Source: an uncultured Eubacterium sp. (GTDB lineage: Bacteria; Bacillota; Clostridia; Lachnospirales; Lachnospiraceae). Taken from it: DNA of 13,816 nucleotides. A program made the translations under genes and the position numbers. The stretch is from NCBI GenBank assembly GCA_910577295.1, contig CAJTLS010000043.1, positions 249 through 14,064 on the forward strand. Reading direction: 5' to 3'. How positions within the stretch are numbered: position 1 is the first letter of the stretch; each line of letters opens with the position of its first letter. Under the pieces are notes generated by a model, which was not told the DNA's origin, made no database searches, and saw only the letters and a list, made by a program, of their open reading frames with translations. Positions 5,713 to 13,037 of this stretch are shown one piece after another.

Positions 5713-8700
5713 ATGAAACAAACACAATCCCGCCAGCGTATCCTGGCGCTGCTGCTGGCACTGGCGATGTGCCTGAGCTTGCTGCCGGGTGTTGCCCTGG
5801 CGGCAGAAAACGAACCAGATTTGAGTAGTTACGTCTGTGAAATCTGGTTCAACCCCAACGGCGGAACCGCAGTCAAACCCGCCAACTATGAGTATTTCGA
5901 TAAAGACTGGGACGGATTTACAGTAGAAACTCTGCTCCAAAGCACCAACAAATTACCCGTGTTCCCCGATGCCATTCGTGACGGCTATACCTTCGATGGC
6001 TGGTATACCGCCCAGACTGGCGGGACAAAGGTATCCTCAGATACGGACTTGTCCCTCTACGATACAGGTAGCAGTCAAGTTTTTCTCTGGGCCCACTGGA
6101 CCCAGGAGCCGCAGCAGATTACCAATTTTGAAGTCAGGTTCTATTATAACGGCGGAATGCTTGCCAGTTCGCAGGGCCTGGAGGGCTTCGAGGGAGACTA
6201 CGGAGGCAAATTCTATCAGCTATTGTCCGATAACGCTGGCATAGCTACAACACTTCCGCAGGTCACCCGTTCGGAGTATACGTTTGATGGCTGGTATACC
6301 GCCGAGACAGGCGGCGAGAGGATTACAACGACCACGGTTCTGAACCCCTATCTGGGTAATGCGGGAGCGGAATCCAGGACGGATTTGGTCAACCTCTGGG
6401 CACACTGGACAAAGCAGCCCGAACGGGGCAACATGATGATGTTCTACCCCAACGGCGGCATGGTCACGGAAATTGACGGTCACAGTCGCAGCCAGCTTTT
6501 GGGCGACGCATTGAGCGTTACCAATCTTGGCGTTGGGATTGAACTGACCAGCAAGGCCGGAATGGTGTACGCCGATACCAGCGGCAAGCTGCCCTGCTTC
6601 CCCACTGTTACACGGGACGGCTACTCCTTTGACGGCTGGTATGTCGTACCCGCGAACCAGATTCCGCAATCTGCGGATATGAACGCAGAGCCGGAATTTA
6701 TGACCGAGTTCGGGAGCTACCCGAAAGCGAGCCTTTCTACGGCTTATACCCAGTACACAAATTTTGTTGCCAAGTGGACTAAGGCTGTTGATACCTACAC
6801 GGTTACCTTCAATCTGAATGGCGGGTCGGGAACTACCCCGGAGCCGCTGAAAGTCCCCAAGGACGGAGCTATCACGTTGCCGGAGAAGGACCCGACGCGG
6901 AGCGGGTATGTATTCCAGGGCTGGTTCTCTGGCACTATCAAGGGCAATGAACTGACCGATGCTGTCCAGTGGCGCAACGGCGACAAAGTGACGGAAGATG
7001 TTACTTTGTATGCTGTTTGGACTACTGGGGACTGTACGATTCGGTTTCAACTCAATGGCGCTCCTGGTACAATGCAGTCTATCAAGGTTGCCAAAGGCAG
7101 CGCCCCCGTTTTGCCAGATGCTCCCACTTGGAGTGGACATACATTTTTATATTGGATGTCCGGTGATGTTGATAATGGCATATTGAAAAATGCCCGTATA
7201 TGGGTAGATGGGGATACAGTAACAGAAGATATCACCCTATATGCTTTCTGGTCCGGGATACCAACCGATGAAACCTTAAATGGCTTGACCTATTATTTTC
7301 CCAATAGCAGCGGCTCGTTTAGATACGATGAAAACTATCAAATTCCTCTGGAGCGCTATCAACTGATGTTTGGTGAAACTACACGCGCCACGGAATTGTA
7401 TAACAGTAGAGGAACCTGGGGCGGTAGTTGTTTTGGCATGTCCAGCACTTCCGTGATGTTTTTTGAGGGTAATGTTTCCACCGGCTCTTATCGTTCTGGC
7501 GCGAAGGTACCGTTTGACTTGCATCCGACAGATGCCAGCAGCCAGTTTACCCTGACGGAGTTCATTGAAGCCATGCAGGTAGCCCAGAACACCCCCATTG
7601 GAAGTCAAGCGACTTGGAGGAACAAAGATAAAATAGACGACCTGTTTAACGCAGTCAAAAAGGGGCCAGTAGTCGTTTCCATGCTACACAACGTAACGTA
7701 TGGCGGCCATGCTGTTGTGGCTTACGATGTAGTAGAGAGCAGCACGGAAACCCGCCTGATGATTTATGACCCCAACTTCCCCAACACAGAGCGTTATATT
7801 CCATTTACGAAAACCGTCAAAGGCGGAAATGCTATATATAGCTGGCACTACCTTATGAATGATTCCATAGATTATGGAACCGAATATAACTACTTTATCA
7901 GCTATATCTCCGCATCTGACATCAACAGAATTTGGGCAGGGAGGCAATCCAGTACGAGCGCAAATACAGATGCCATGAACTTTTTGAGTCTGAAAACATC
8001 CAATGCAACGATTACGGATAGCGCCGGGAATACGGTCGCTACTGTGAAAAATGGAGAAATAACCGTCGTAAGTTCTGAGGTTTTCCCGCTCCTAAACATC
8101 GCTCCTACATCGGATGGAGAGACTGCCGCAAATTCCAGCACCGCTATGTGGCTGCCCACGGGCACCTATACCGTATCTAACACTGGTACTGGAACATTGG
8201 GTGTCACCATGGTCAACGTGGACCAATCCGCTACCGTCAGCACCGCCGCCTCCAGCGTCACCTTCCTGGTGGACGACAGCAAGGCCACCAACAGCGTCCA
8301 GGTGGACGGTGCGGGCAAGAGCTATGACATTACGCTTTCCTCAACGCTGGACCAGGGCTACAAGGAAGTCACCCTGACCGGTACGACCTCTGCGGAGACA
8401 ACCGCTGTTGCGCAAATCTCCGGCAAGCTGTATGGGACTAACCTGGACACCAAGGGAACCTTGAAAGTAGACGGGAAAAGCTCTGACAGCTCTGTTCTGG
8501 CGGGGACAGTTCCCAACGTCAGCACTACACAGCCCACCAAGCCCACCGGAACGAATCCCTTTACCGATGTAGCCTCCAGCGCCTACTATTACGATGCTGT
8601 GCTGTGGGCGGTTGAGAACGGAGTGACCTCCGGGACCAGCGCCACGACGTTCAGCCCCAATGACCCGTGTACCCGTGCGCAGATCGTGACGTTCCTCTGG

Positions 8701-9084
8701 CGCGCCTCCGGCTCTCCGAAGTCCACGACTACCACGAATCCGTTCAAAGACGTCCAGGCGGGAGCGTACTACTACGATGCTGTCCTCTGGGCCGTGGAGA
8801 AGGGTATCACTTCTGGCACCAGCGCGGATACGTTCAGCCCCAATGACTCCTGTACCCGTGCGCAGACCGTGACCTTCCTCTGGCGCTCTGCCGGTTCTCC
8901 GAAGCCTGCGGCCAGCAGCAACCCGTTCACGGATGTTCAGTCCGGCACCTATTACTATGACGCCGTGCTGTGGGCCGTCGAGAACAGCATTACCTCTGGC
9001 ACCGGAGCGAACACGTTCAGCCCCGCCGATACTGTCACCCGTGGACAGACCGTGACATTCCTCTATCGCAGCCAAGGGAAATAA
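5713..9084 (+). CDS. Secreted S-layer-anchored protein: InlB-type repeats, papain-like peptidase domain, three SLH domains
   Basis: The ATG at 5713 is chosen because it follows GGAAAGG (5694-5700) and opens directly into a Sec signal peptide (basic MKQTQSRQR, a hydrophobic core, cleavage near ALA-AE at 30/31). An upstream ATG at 5665 would bury that signal. The product is 1123 aa. Five InlB/Listeria-Bacteroides-type repeats span about 41-132, 139-234, 240-357, 361-437 and 441-514. Each has an NGG-type start (NGA in the fifth), an FDGWY-like core and a W(A/V)xWT-like end. A domain at about 518-736 has Cys573 in GGSCFGMSS, His666 in YGGHAVVAYDV and Asp686 in IYDPN, consistent with a C39-like or papain-fold cysteine peptidase. 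A Ser/Thr-rich linker follows, then SLH repeats starting near 948, 1009 and 1070, which normally bind secondary cell-wall polymer. It is probably an adhesin or surface protease. It is the last gene of its operon. Confidence 0.93.
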   Translation: MKQTQSRQRILALLLALAMCLSLLPGVALAAENEPDLSSYVCEIWFNPNGGTAVKPANYEYFDKDWDGFTVETLLQSTNKLPVFPDAIRDGYTFDGWYTAQTGGTKVSSDTDLSLYDTGSSQVFLWAHWTQEPQQITNFEVRFYYNGGMLASSQGLEGFEGDYGGKFYQLLSDNAGIATTLPQVTRSEYTFDGWYTAETGGERITTTTVLNPYLGNAGAESRTDLVNLWAHWTKQPERGNMMMFYPNGGMVTEIDGHSRSQLLGDALSVTNLGVGIELTSKAGMVYADTSGKLPCFPTVTRDGYSFDGWYVVPANQIPQSADMNAEPEFMTEFGSYPKASLSTAYTQYTNFVAKWTKAVDTYTVTFNLNGGSGTTPEPLKVPKDGAITLPEKDPTRSGYVFQGWFSGTIKGNELTDAVQWRNGDKVTEDVTLYAVWTTGDCTIRFQLNGAPGTMQSIKVAKGSAPVLPDAPTWSGHTFLYWMSGDVDNGILKNARIWVDGDTVTEDITLYAFWSGIPTDETLNGLTYYFPNSSGSFRYDENYQIPLERYQLMFGETTRATELYNSRGTWGGSCFGMSSTSVMFFEGNVSTGSYRSGAKVPFDLHPTDASSQFTLTEFIEAMQVAQNTPIGSQATWRNKDKIDDLFNAVKKGPVVVSMLHNVTYGGHAVVAYDVVESSTETRLMIYDPNFPNTERYIPFTKTVKGGNAIYSWHYLMNDSIDYGTEYNYFISYISASDINRIWAGRQSSTSANTDAMNFLSLKTSNATITDSAGNTVATVKNGEITVVSSEVFPLLNIAPTSDGETAANSSTAMWLPTGTYTVSNTGTGTLGVTMVNVDQSATVSTAASSVTFLVDDSKATNSVQVDGAGKSYDITLSSTLDQGYKEVTLTGTTSAETTAVAQISGKLYGTNLDTKGTLKVDGKSSDSSVLAGTVPNVSTTQPTKPTGTNPFTDVASSAYYYDAVLWAVENGVTSGTSATTFSPNDPCTRAQIVTFLWRASGSPKSTTTTNPFKDVQAGAYYYDAVLWAVEKGITSGTSADTFSPNDSCTRAQTVTFLWRSAGSPKPAASSNPFTDVQSGTYYYDAVLWAVENSITSGTGANTFSPADTVTRGQTVTFLYRSQGK
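8554..9081 (+). repeat. Three tandem SLH-encoding repeats, 183-bp period
   Basis: Repeat units begin at 8554, 8737 and 8920, exactly 183 bases (61 codons) apart. They share long near-identical stretches, such as the codons for YYYDAVLWAVE and TFSP. The DNA similarity suggests fairly recent duplication or gene conversion within the gene. Confidence 0.85.
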
Positions 9085-9118
9085 ACCTCTGAAATCACAC
9101 CAAATTTAAAGCGACAGA

Positions 9119-9152
9119 ACGGGCCTGCCTCGATGTGGGGGCAGGCCCGTTT
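9119..9152 (+). terminator. Intrinsic terminator after the surface-protein gene
   Basis: ACGGGCCTGCC (9119-9129) pairs perfectly with GGCAGGCCCGT (9140-9150) around a 10-base loop. Only a short T-run (TTT) follows, so the hairpin is strong but the tail is weak. Confidence 0.75.
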
Positions 9153-9284
9153 GCTGCAACTTCGTTACGATTTTCTCAAAAAATTTTTTCGTGAGTGGAG
9201 CACCTTAAAACAGAAGGTATCGAATTTCCTCGTTTATGAATATGCTCTAAATATCTCAAAAAGTTCTGAGTTTTGGGCGAAAAT

Positions 9285-9312
9285 TTGACATCTCATTTTA
9301 TTTTGGTATAAT
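9285..9312 (+). promoter_or_regulatory. Near-consensus extended -10 sigma-A promoter for the 9362 gene
   Basis: TTGACA (9285-9290) and TATAAT (9307-9312) are both perfect, with 16 bases between them and an extended -10 TGG at 9304-9306. Transcription would begin about 9319, giving a leader of roughly 43 bases. The region 9153-9284 before it is AT-rich, and I see no gene in it. Confidence 0.88.
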
Positions 9313-9361
9313 AATCCCAGGAAAAGTTATTCAAATATTACCACGAAGGAGTGAGATTGTC

Positions 9362-9955
9362 ATGTGGGAGCTACATTGTGTTCCGTGTAATACTGCAAAC
9401 GGAATAACGGACATATATGTGATGTACTGTATATCGGAAGGACATGACCTCCGGCAGAGCATCCATGACGCAATGGTGGAATACTGTTATAACAAGTATC
9501 AGGAACAACCTGATTCCAGTATAACTACCCTGGATTACGGAGAATTTATTCGGTTCGTGCCGAATGAACTGTGCAAGAAACATGGTTTTTCCAAAATAGT
9601 CATAAACGAAAATGCTGAGGCGCATAGCACGGATGAAATTCGCGTAGACATCCCCGAAATGTCGCACATTATTTCCCTCATGAACAGAGAAGCCAATCGG
9701 AGCAATGCCCAACGAGAGGCCGCAAGGGAACAGGAGAAAATCAGGGAGATTGCATTCTACAAATTTTCCCAAAAAGTAGCTGCCTCCTTAAAACGTGAAA
9801 ACTCCCGTTTTTCTGATGTTCCGGTGGATTGTATTATGCGGCATGCATATGACTGGGCGAAAGAATACGTGGAATCTGGAAATACGGATATTAACGATAC
9901 GGCCAGCATGAACAGATTTTTTGAACGGAAAGTTGACAGGCTGGTAAGGAATTAG
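9362..9955 (+). CDS. Orphan cytoplasmic protein of unknown function (197 aa), with its own promoter and terminator
   Basis: AAGGAG (9346-9351) lies ten bases before the ATG at 9362. I do not recognise the family. The N-terminal 100 residues look like a mixed alpha/beta domain (MWELHCVPCNTANGITDIYV, then SEGHDLRQSIHDAMVEYCYN), including a CxxC at residues 6-9 and several further Cys. Residues about 100-140 form a charged helix rich in Arg, Glu and Ala that may be a coiled coil. The last 50 residues are helical with VDCIMRHAYDWAKEYVES. There is no signal peptide or TM segment. The gene is monocistronic, being flanked by a near-consensus promoter and a strong terminator. It is AT-richer than the recombination module. 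This looks like a self-contained cargo gene, possibly regulatory or defence-related, but nothing in the sequence proves either. Confidence 0.85.
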   Translation: MWELHCVPCNTANGITDIYVMYCISEGHDLRQSIHDAMVEYCYNKYQEQPDSSITTLDYGEFIRFVPNELCKKHGFSKIVINENAEAHSTDEIRVDIPEMSHIISLMNREANRSNAQREAAREQEKIREIAFYKFSQKVAASLKRENSRFSDVPVDCIMRHAYDWAKEYVESGNTDINDTASMNRFFERKVDRLVRN

Positions 9956-9977
9956 CAAATAAGAACAAGCAGACACT

Positions 9978-10026
9978 AAGGTGGTGGAGTACGGCGTTTA
10001 CCGTCGTGCTCTACCACCTTTTTAAT
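9978..10026 (+). terminator. Strong intrinsic terminator after the 9362 gene
   Basis: A 17-bp stem (9980-9996 with 10002-10018, three G-T pairs) has a 5-base loop and is followed by TTTTT. It separates this gene from the convergent minus-strand gene, whose stop is at 10068. Confidence 0.85.
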
Positions 10027-10067
10027 TTTGGGAGCTTTAACCCGGTCTCTGGGCATCCCGGATAATT

Positions 10068-10901
10068 TTACATAAACGCTTCTTTTAACGCTTTTCGGAT
10101 ATCATCGTTGATATCCTTGCGCAGCTCTGCTAATATGGGCTTTATCATTTGAGAGAGGGCAGTTTCGCCAAAAGCACCATCGTTTCTGTATTTATAATAA
10201 TTACGTAAATCCAAAAGGCGTTCATTTGCATAGGCTTGGTATAAGGAAGGGTATAAATCGGAGGCATCTGGTACTTTTTTCAAGTCGGCTTTGTATGCTT
10301 CCTCGTCAAATTTTATAACTTCTCTAAAAATAAAGTCTTCAAGGACTTGTGACAAAATCTCCTGCTTCGCCCTCTTGATTTTTTCGTTTTCATCTATTTC
10401 TGCATCAATAGCTTCCGCAATTTCTTCATCATATGTACTAGCGATTAGTTTACACATATGTTCCGAATACGCTTCTGCGGCAGCCTCCGCACAAGGTATG
10501 GCCTGCTTTTCGGAATCAGCCTTTTTCAAATTCTCCTGAATAGTCTTAGCTGTTGGGGATTTGGAATCATTTAAGCGCCGGAGTTGTTCACTATACCAAT
10601 CCTTTTTTATTTTCAAGATGTGATTTCGGACGGGTGTGCTGTTAAGAATGGCTTCAACGTTCTTCCTATCATATCTTTTTATGCCACCTTTAGATGGTTC
10701 TACTGGAGATATTCCTTTACGCTTAAATGCTCTCTCAATATACCTGCGGAGTGAATCAAACTTTTTCTTATCTTCTTTGTCAGTCTTTATTAGCGAAATG
10801 CTCCAATACTTGATTATTTCGTCAACAATTTCCGTCGGGGAATATGAGTCTCCATTCAAGTGAATTTCTTCTAATGGTACTAATGATACATCGTCAATCA
10901 T
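10068..10901 (-). CDS. Hypothetical charged helical protein (277 aa), possible N-terminal DNA-binding fold
   Basis: The family is not recognised. The frame stays open up to 11048, but the start at 10901 (MIDDVSLVPLEEIHL) is preferred because upstream residues look non-protein-like and overlap a plus-strand ORF. No good Shine-Dalgarno precedes it, so the start is uncertain; a TTG at 10916 is an alternative. Residues 17-87 (YSPTEIVDEIIKYW, then SLRRYIERAFKRKGI and KGGIKRYDRKNVEAIL) could be a winged-helix or MerR-like helix-turn-helix. The rest is highly charged and helical (AAAEAYSEHMCKL, EIDENEKIKRAKQEIL, ELRKDINDDIRKALKEAFM), with no TM segment. It is AT-rich, monocistronic and convergent to the 9362 gene. 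It may be a regulator or effector carried as cargo. No function is assigned. Confidence 0.78.
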   Translation of the reverse strand: MIDDVSLVPLEEIHLNGDSYSPTEIVDEIIKYWSISLIKTDKEDKKKFDSLRRYIERAFKRKGISPVEPSKGGIKRYDRKNVEAILNSTPVRNHILKIKKDWYSEQLRRLNDSKSPTAKTIQENLKKADSEKQAIPCAEAAAEAYSEHMCKLIASTYDEEIAEAIDAEIDENEKIKRAKQEILSQVLEDFIFREVIKFDEEAYKADLKKVPDASDLYPSLYQAYANERLLDLRNYYKYRNDGAFGETALSQMIKPILAELRKDINDDIRKALKEAFM

Positions 10902-11199
10902 ATGGCTTCGTATCAACCAGCCTTCTGGTGCTCCAGTGGGGCGCAATACGTTCATCAAGGAATTGATTAAAATTGCCTGTGACAATCCCGAGTGGATATG
11001 TCTGGATAAAAGCAGGAAAATTCCAACGCAGATTAAATCGCACGGCATTCATCTTATGCCAGGTCCAGAACCTCTGATTGGTGAATACAATCTGACAGGC
11101 TGGATAAACGGCGCGAATCAACAGGCTCTATATTGCCCCAAGCTCAATGATGGCTATCGGGGACTGGTACGCAGGTCCTTCGTCAAGTATCTTACTTGA
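10891..11199 (+). pseudogene. Possible 3' remnant of an unidentified gene, interrupted near the start of the minus-strand gene
   Basis: The plus-strand frame ending at 11199 has no usable ATG. Its only candidate start (GTG at 10936) lacks a ribosome binding site. Yet the sequence reads like real protein: INQPSGAPVGRNTFIKELIK, later HLMPGPEPLIGEYNLTGW, then ALYCPKLNDGYRGLVRRSF. It overlaps the first bases of the opposite-strand gene. The simplest reading is a gene whose 5' part was removed when the AT-rich cargo arrived, leaving about 100 codons next to xis. It could also be an intact short gene with a poor start, or chance. I do not recognise the family. Confidence 0.35.
11183..11199. promoter_or_regulatory. 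Operator-like palindrome upstream of xis
   Basis: TCAAGTA-TCT-TACTTGA is a perfect 7-bp inverted repeat with a 3-base spacer, 23 bases before the xis Shine-Dalgarno. The size and symmetry suit a dimeric DNA-binding protein. A good promoter could not be placed with confidence. Confidence 0.45.
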
Positions 11200-11238
11200 A
11201 CGATACGGACATGAATCTAGGAAAGGAGGTCCAATGTC

Positions 11239-11433
11239 ATGGCTGAACTGACTATGACGATTCCCGAGGCGGCCAAACGCACCGGCATCGGGAAAAATCG
11301 CCTGTACGAATTGGCGAAAGCTGGAAAGATTCCAGCTCTACGGGTCGGGCACCGCTACATCGTCCCCCGCGAAAAGTTTGAAGCCTGGCTGAACGAACAG
11401 GCAGCAAGCCATACGGAAATCCCTAATCTGTAA
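11239..11433 (+). CDS. xis: Excisionase-type helix-turn-helix protein (Xis)
   Basis: This 64-aa protein has the excisionase/HTH_17 (MerR-like winged helix) pattern. Its core is TIPEAAKRTGIGKNRLYELAKAGKIPALRVGHRYIVP in pieces: the HTH at about 8-29, then the wing with LRVGHRYIVPREKFEAWL. The start at 11239 is eight bases after AAAGGAGGT (11222-11230); an ATG at 11234 is out of frame. In Tn916-type elements Xis binds near the attachment sites and turns the integrase toward excision. It lies directly upstream of int in the same direction, the usual order for this family. The product is of normal length and appears intact. Confidence 0.9.
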   Translation: MAELTMTIPEAAKRTGIGKNRLYELAKAGKIPALRVGHRYIVPREKFEAWLNEQAASHTEIPNL

Positions 11434-11450
11434 TTCCAAGTCGTCTGCTA

Positions 11451-11489
11451 TCCAGTGTGTGGGCCAGCTCCACGGCTCCACACACTGGA
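11451..11489 (+). repeat. 12-bp inverted repeat between xis and int
   Basis: TCCAGTGTGTGG (11451-11462) pairs perfectly with CCACACACTGGA (11478-11489). There is no T-run, so it is not a simple terminator. It could be an RNA structure adjusting int expression relative to xis, or a protein-binding site. Confidence 0.65.
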
Positions 11490-11495
11490 CAGGCA

Positions 11496-11513
11496 GTATC
11501 CGCAAGCGGATAC
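11496..11513. repeat. 18-bp palindrome between xis and int
   Basis: GTATCCGC-AA-GCGGATAC is an 8-bp perfect inverted repeat with only two central bases. So short a loop favours a DNA operator for a dimer over an RNA hairpin. Confidence 0.55.
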
Positions 11514-11646
11514 GGGTGTGATTGTGAAAGTTCTCTCCCAAAACGTCTAATCTGTAGTGGAGGGGCAAAACACACAGACATCGCAGCATGGGCCATTTTA
11601 TCATGAGACATGCCTGGTGTCAATTTACAGTAAAGGAGTTTTCACC

Positions 11647-12825
11647 ATGGCTGAAAAAAAGCGCCGCGCCCGTGGCGAGGGCAGTATCCGCCAGCGGAAA
11701 GACGGAACCTGGGAGGCCCGGTTTGTCACCGGCATCGACCCTGGAACCGGGAAGGAAATCCGCAAGAGCGTTTATGCTAAGACCCAGCGGGAAGTACGAA
11801 AGAAAATGACCGAGGCCGTGGCCGCTCTGGACAAGGATGACTACAAAGAGCCATCCAAAATGACCATCAGTCAGTGGATGGATATATGGTCAAAAGAGTA
11901 CCTGGGCGGTGTGAAACCGTACACCGTCCTCAACTACACCCAGCATATCAAGAACCACATCAACCCCGCGATGGGAGCCATCAAGCTGGATATGCTTGAT
12001 GCTCATACCATCCAGAAGTTTTACAACAATCTTGGCAAGGAGAGAGACGGCAAGCCAGCTCTTTCTGCCAAGACCATCAAGAACATTCATGGTGTGCTGC
12101 ACAAGGCGTTGAGCCAGGCGGTCATGATTGGCTACATCCGCTCGAACCCTGCCGATGCCTGTACGCTGCCGCGAATCGTCCAGAAGGACATCAAACCGCT
12201 GGACGAGGATGCCACAGCGAGCTTTCTGGAGGCCATCAAGGGCCATCCATACGAAACCGTGTTCCTGGTCACATTGTTCACCGGAATGCGCCAGGGGGAA
12301 GTCCTGGGCCTCACCTGGGACTGTGTGGACCTGGACAGCGGAATCATCACTATCAATAAGCAGATTCAGAAGGAGACTGGAGGCGGCAGCGTCTACCATC
12401 TGGTTCCCACGAAGAACAGCAAGGGGCGGACTATCACGCCCGCCGCATATGTCATAAAGCTGCTTCGCGGTCAGAAGCGCAAGCAGGCCGAATGGCAGTT
12501 GAAGGCCGGACAGCTTTGGGAAAACAGCGGCCTAGTATTCACAAACGAGTTGGGTGTGCATCTGATGCCCCACACGGTCTATCACAATTTCAAGAAGATT
12601 GTGGCGTCTATCGGTATTCCGAACGCACGTTTCCACGACCTCAGACATTCATATGCTGTGGCTGCCATCCGGTCCGGGGATGATATTAAGACGGTCCAGG
12701 GCAACCTCGGCCATGCTACGGCCTCGTTCACCTTGGACAAGTACGGTCATGTCACCGACCAGATGAAACGTGCCAGTGCTGACCGGATGCAGGACTACAT
12801 CGACAGGATTAAGAAAAGTGGTTAA
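11647..12825 (+). CDS. int: Tyrosine recombinase / integrase, Tn916 Int-like
   Basis: The protein is 392 aa, close to the roughly 400 aa usual for Tn916-type integrases. The ATG at 11647 follows AAAGGAG (11632-11638) at eight bases. Residues about 5-65 form the basic arm-type DNA-binding domain (RARGEGSIRQRKDGTWEARF). Residues 72-175 are the SAM-like core-binding domain, and 185-385 the catalytic domain. Catalytic residues are all present: Arg215 (TGMRQGEVLGL), Lys256 (PTKNSKGR), His330 and Arg333 (HDLRHSY), His356 (LGHA) and nucleophile Tyr366 (TLDKYGHV). It should catalyse integration and, with Xis, excision of the element. It is the last gene before the tRNA-Pro, pointing toward the tRNA 3' end, the usual arrangement at one end of such islands. 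Confidence 0.97.
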   Translation: MAEKKRRARGEGSIRQRKDGTWEARFVTGIDPGTGKEIRKSVYAKTQREVRKKMTEAVAALDKDDYKEPSKMTISQWMDIWSKEYLGGVKPYTVLNYTQHIKNHINPAMGAIKLDMLDAHTIQKFYNNLGKERDGKPALSAKTIKNIHGVLHKALSQAVMIGYIRSNPADACTLPRIVQKDIKPLDEDATASFLEAIKGHPYETVFLVTLFTGMRQGEVLGLTWDCVDLDSGIITINKQIQKETGGGSVYHLVPTKNSKGRTITPAAYVIKLLRGQKRKQAEWQLKAGQLWENSGLVFTNELGVHLMPHTVYHNFKKIVASIGIPNARFHDLRHSYAVAAIRSGDDIKTVQGNLGHATASFTLDKYGHVTDQMKRASADRMQDYIDRIKKSG

Positions 12826-12830
12826 AGATT

Positions 12831-12872
12831 AAAAGCCTTGTACCCTTATATGGGTGCAAGGCTTTTGCTCTG
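12831..12872 (+). terminator. Intrinsic terminator of int
   Basis: AAAAGCCTTGTACCC (12831-12845) pairs with GGGTGCAAGGCTTTT (12852-12866) with one G-T pair and a 6-base loop. The right arm itself ends in TTTT. It starts six bases after the int stop codon. Confidence 0.88.
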
Positions 12873-12892
12873 AACTGTAAATCCGCATCAAC

Positions 12893-12962
12893 ATACCCCA
12901 AAACAGAAAAAATCCTGTAAGGGGTATTTGCTGGGGTAAACTGAAATACGAGTTCTTAGAAC
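12893..12962. other. Repeat-rich junction region, candidate attachment-site neighbourhood
   Basis: ATACCCC (12893-12899) pairs with GGGGTAT (12921-12927), with ACAG/CTGT nested inside. GGGGTA is repeated directly at 12921-12926 and 12933-12938. GTTCT-T-AGAAC (12952-12962) is a small palindrome. It lies between the int terminator and the tRNA terminator, where the end of the element and its att core are expected. The exact core cannot be set without the other end of the element or an empty site. Confidence 0.4.
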
Positions 12963-12990
12963 AGAAACTTTTTCAGGCGAAACATGGCTA

Positions 12991-13033
12991 AAACAAAGAA
13001 AAATCCTCGTATTCTTGAAGAATGCGAGGATTT
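12991..13033 (-). terminator. Intrinsic terminator of the tRNA-Pro gene
   Basis: On the minus strand a 15-bp stem (13033-13019 with 13015-13001, one G-T pair) with a TCA loop is followed by a T-rich tail, seen as A-runs at 12991-13002 on the plus strand. It begins four bases after the encoded CCA end of the tRNA. Confidence 0.8.
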
Positions 13034-13037
13034 CTTG

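Noticed and set aside
6220..7140. 306-codon minus-strand open frame opposite the InlB-type repeats
   Set aside because: It is antisense to clearly recognisable repeat domains, with no plausible start signal or domain of its own.
8341..9075. Long minus-strand open frame opposite the SLH repeats (244 codons)
   Set aside because: It is the antisense shadow of repetitive, GC-biased coding sequence in the surface-protein gene, where the plus-strand SLH match is unambiguous.
10902..11048. N-terminal extension of the minus-strand gene to 11048
   Set aside because: The extra 49 residues look unlike protein, lack a ribosome binding site, and overlap a plus-strand frame that reads better.
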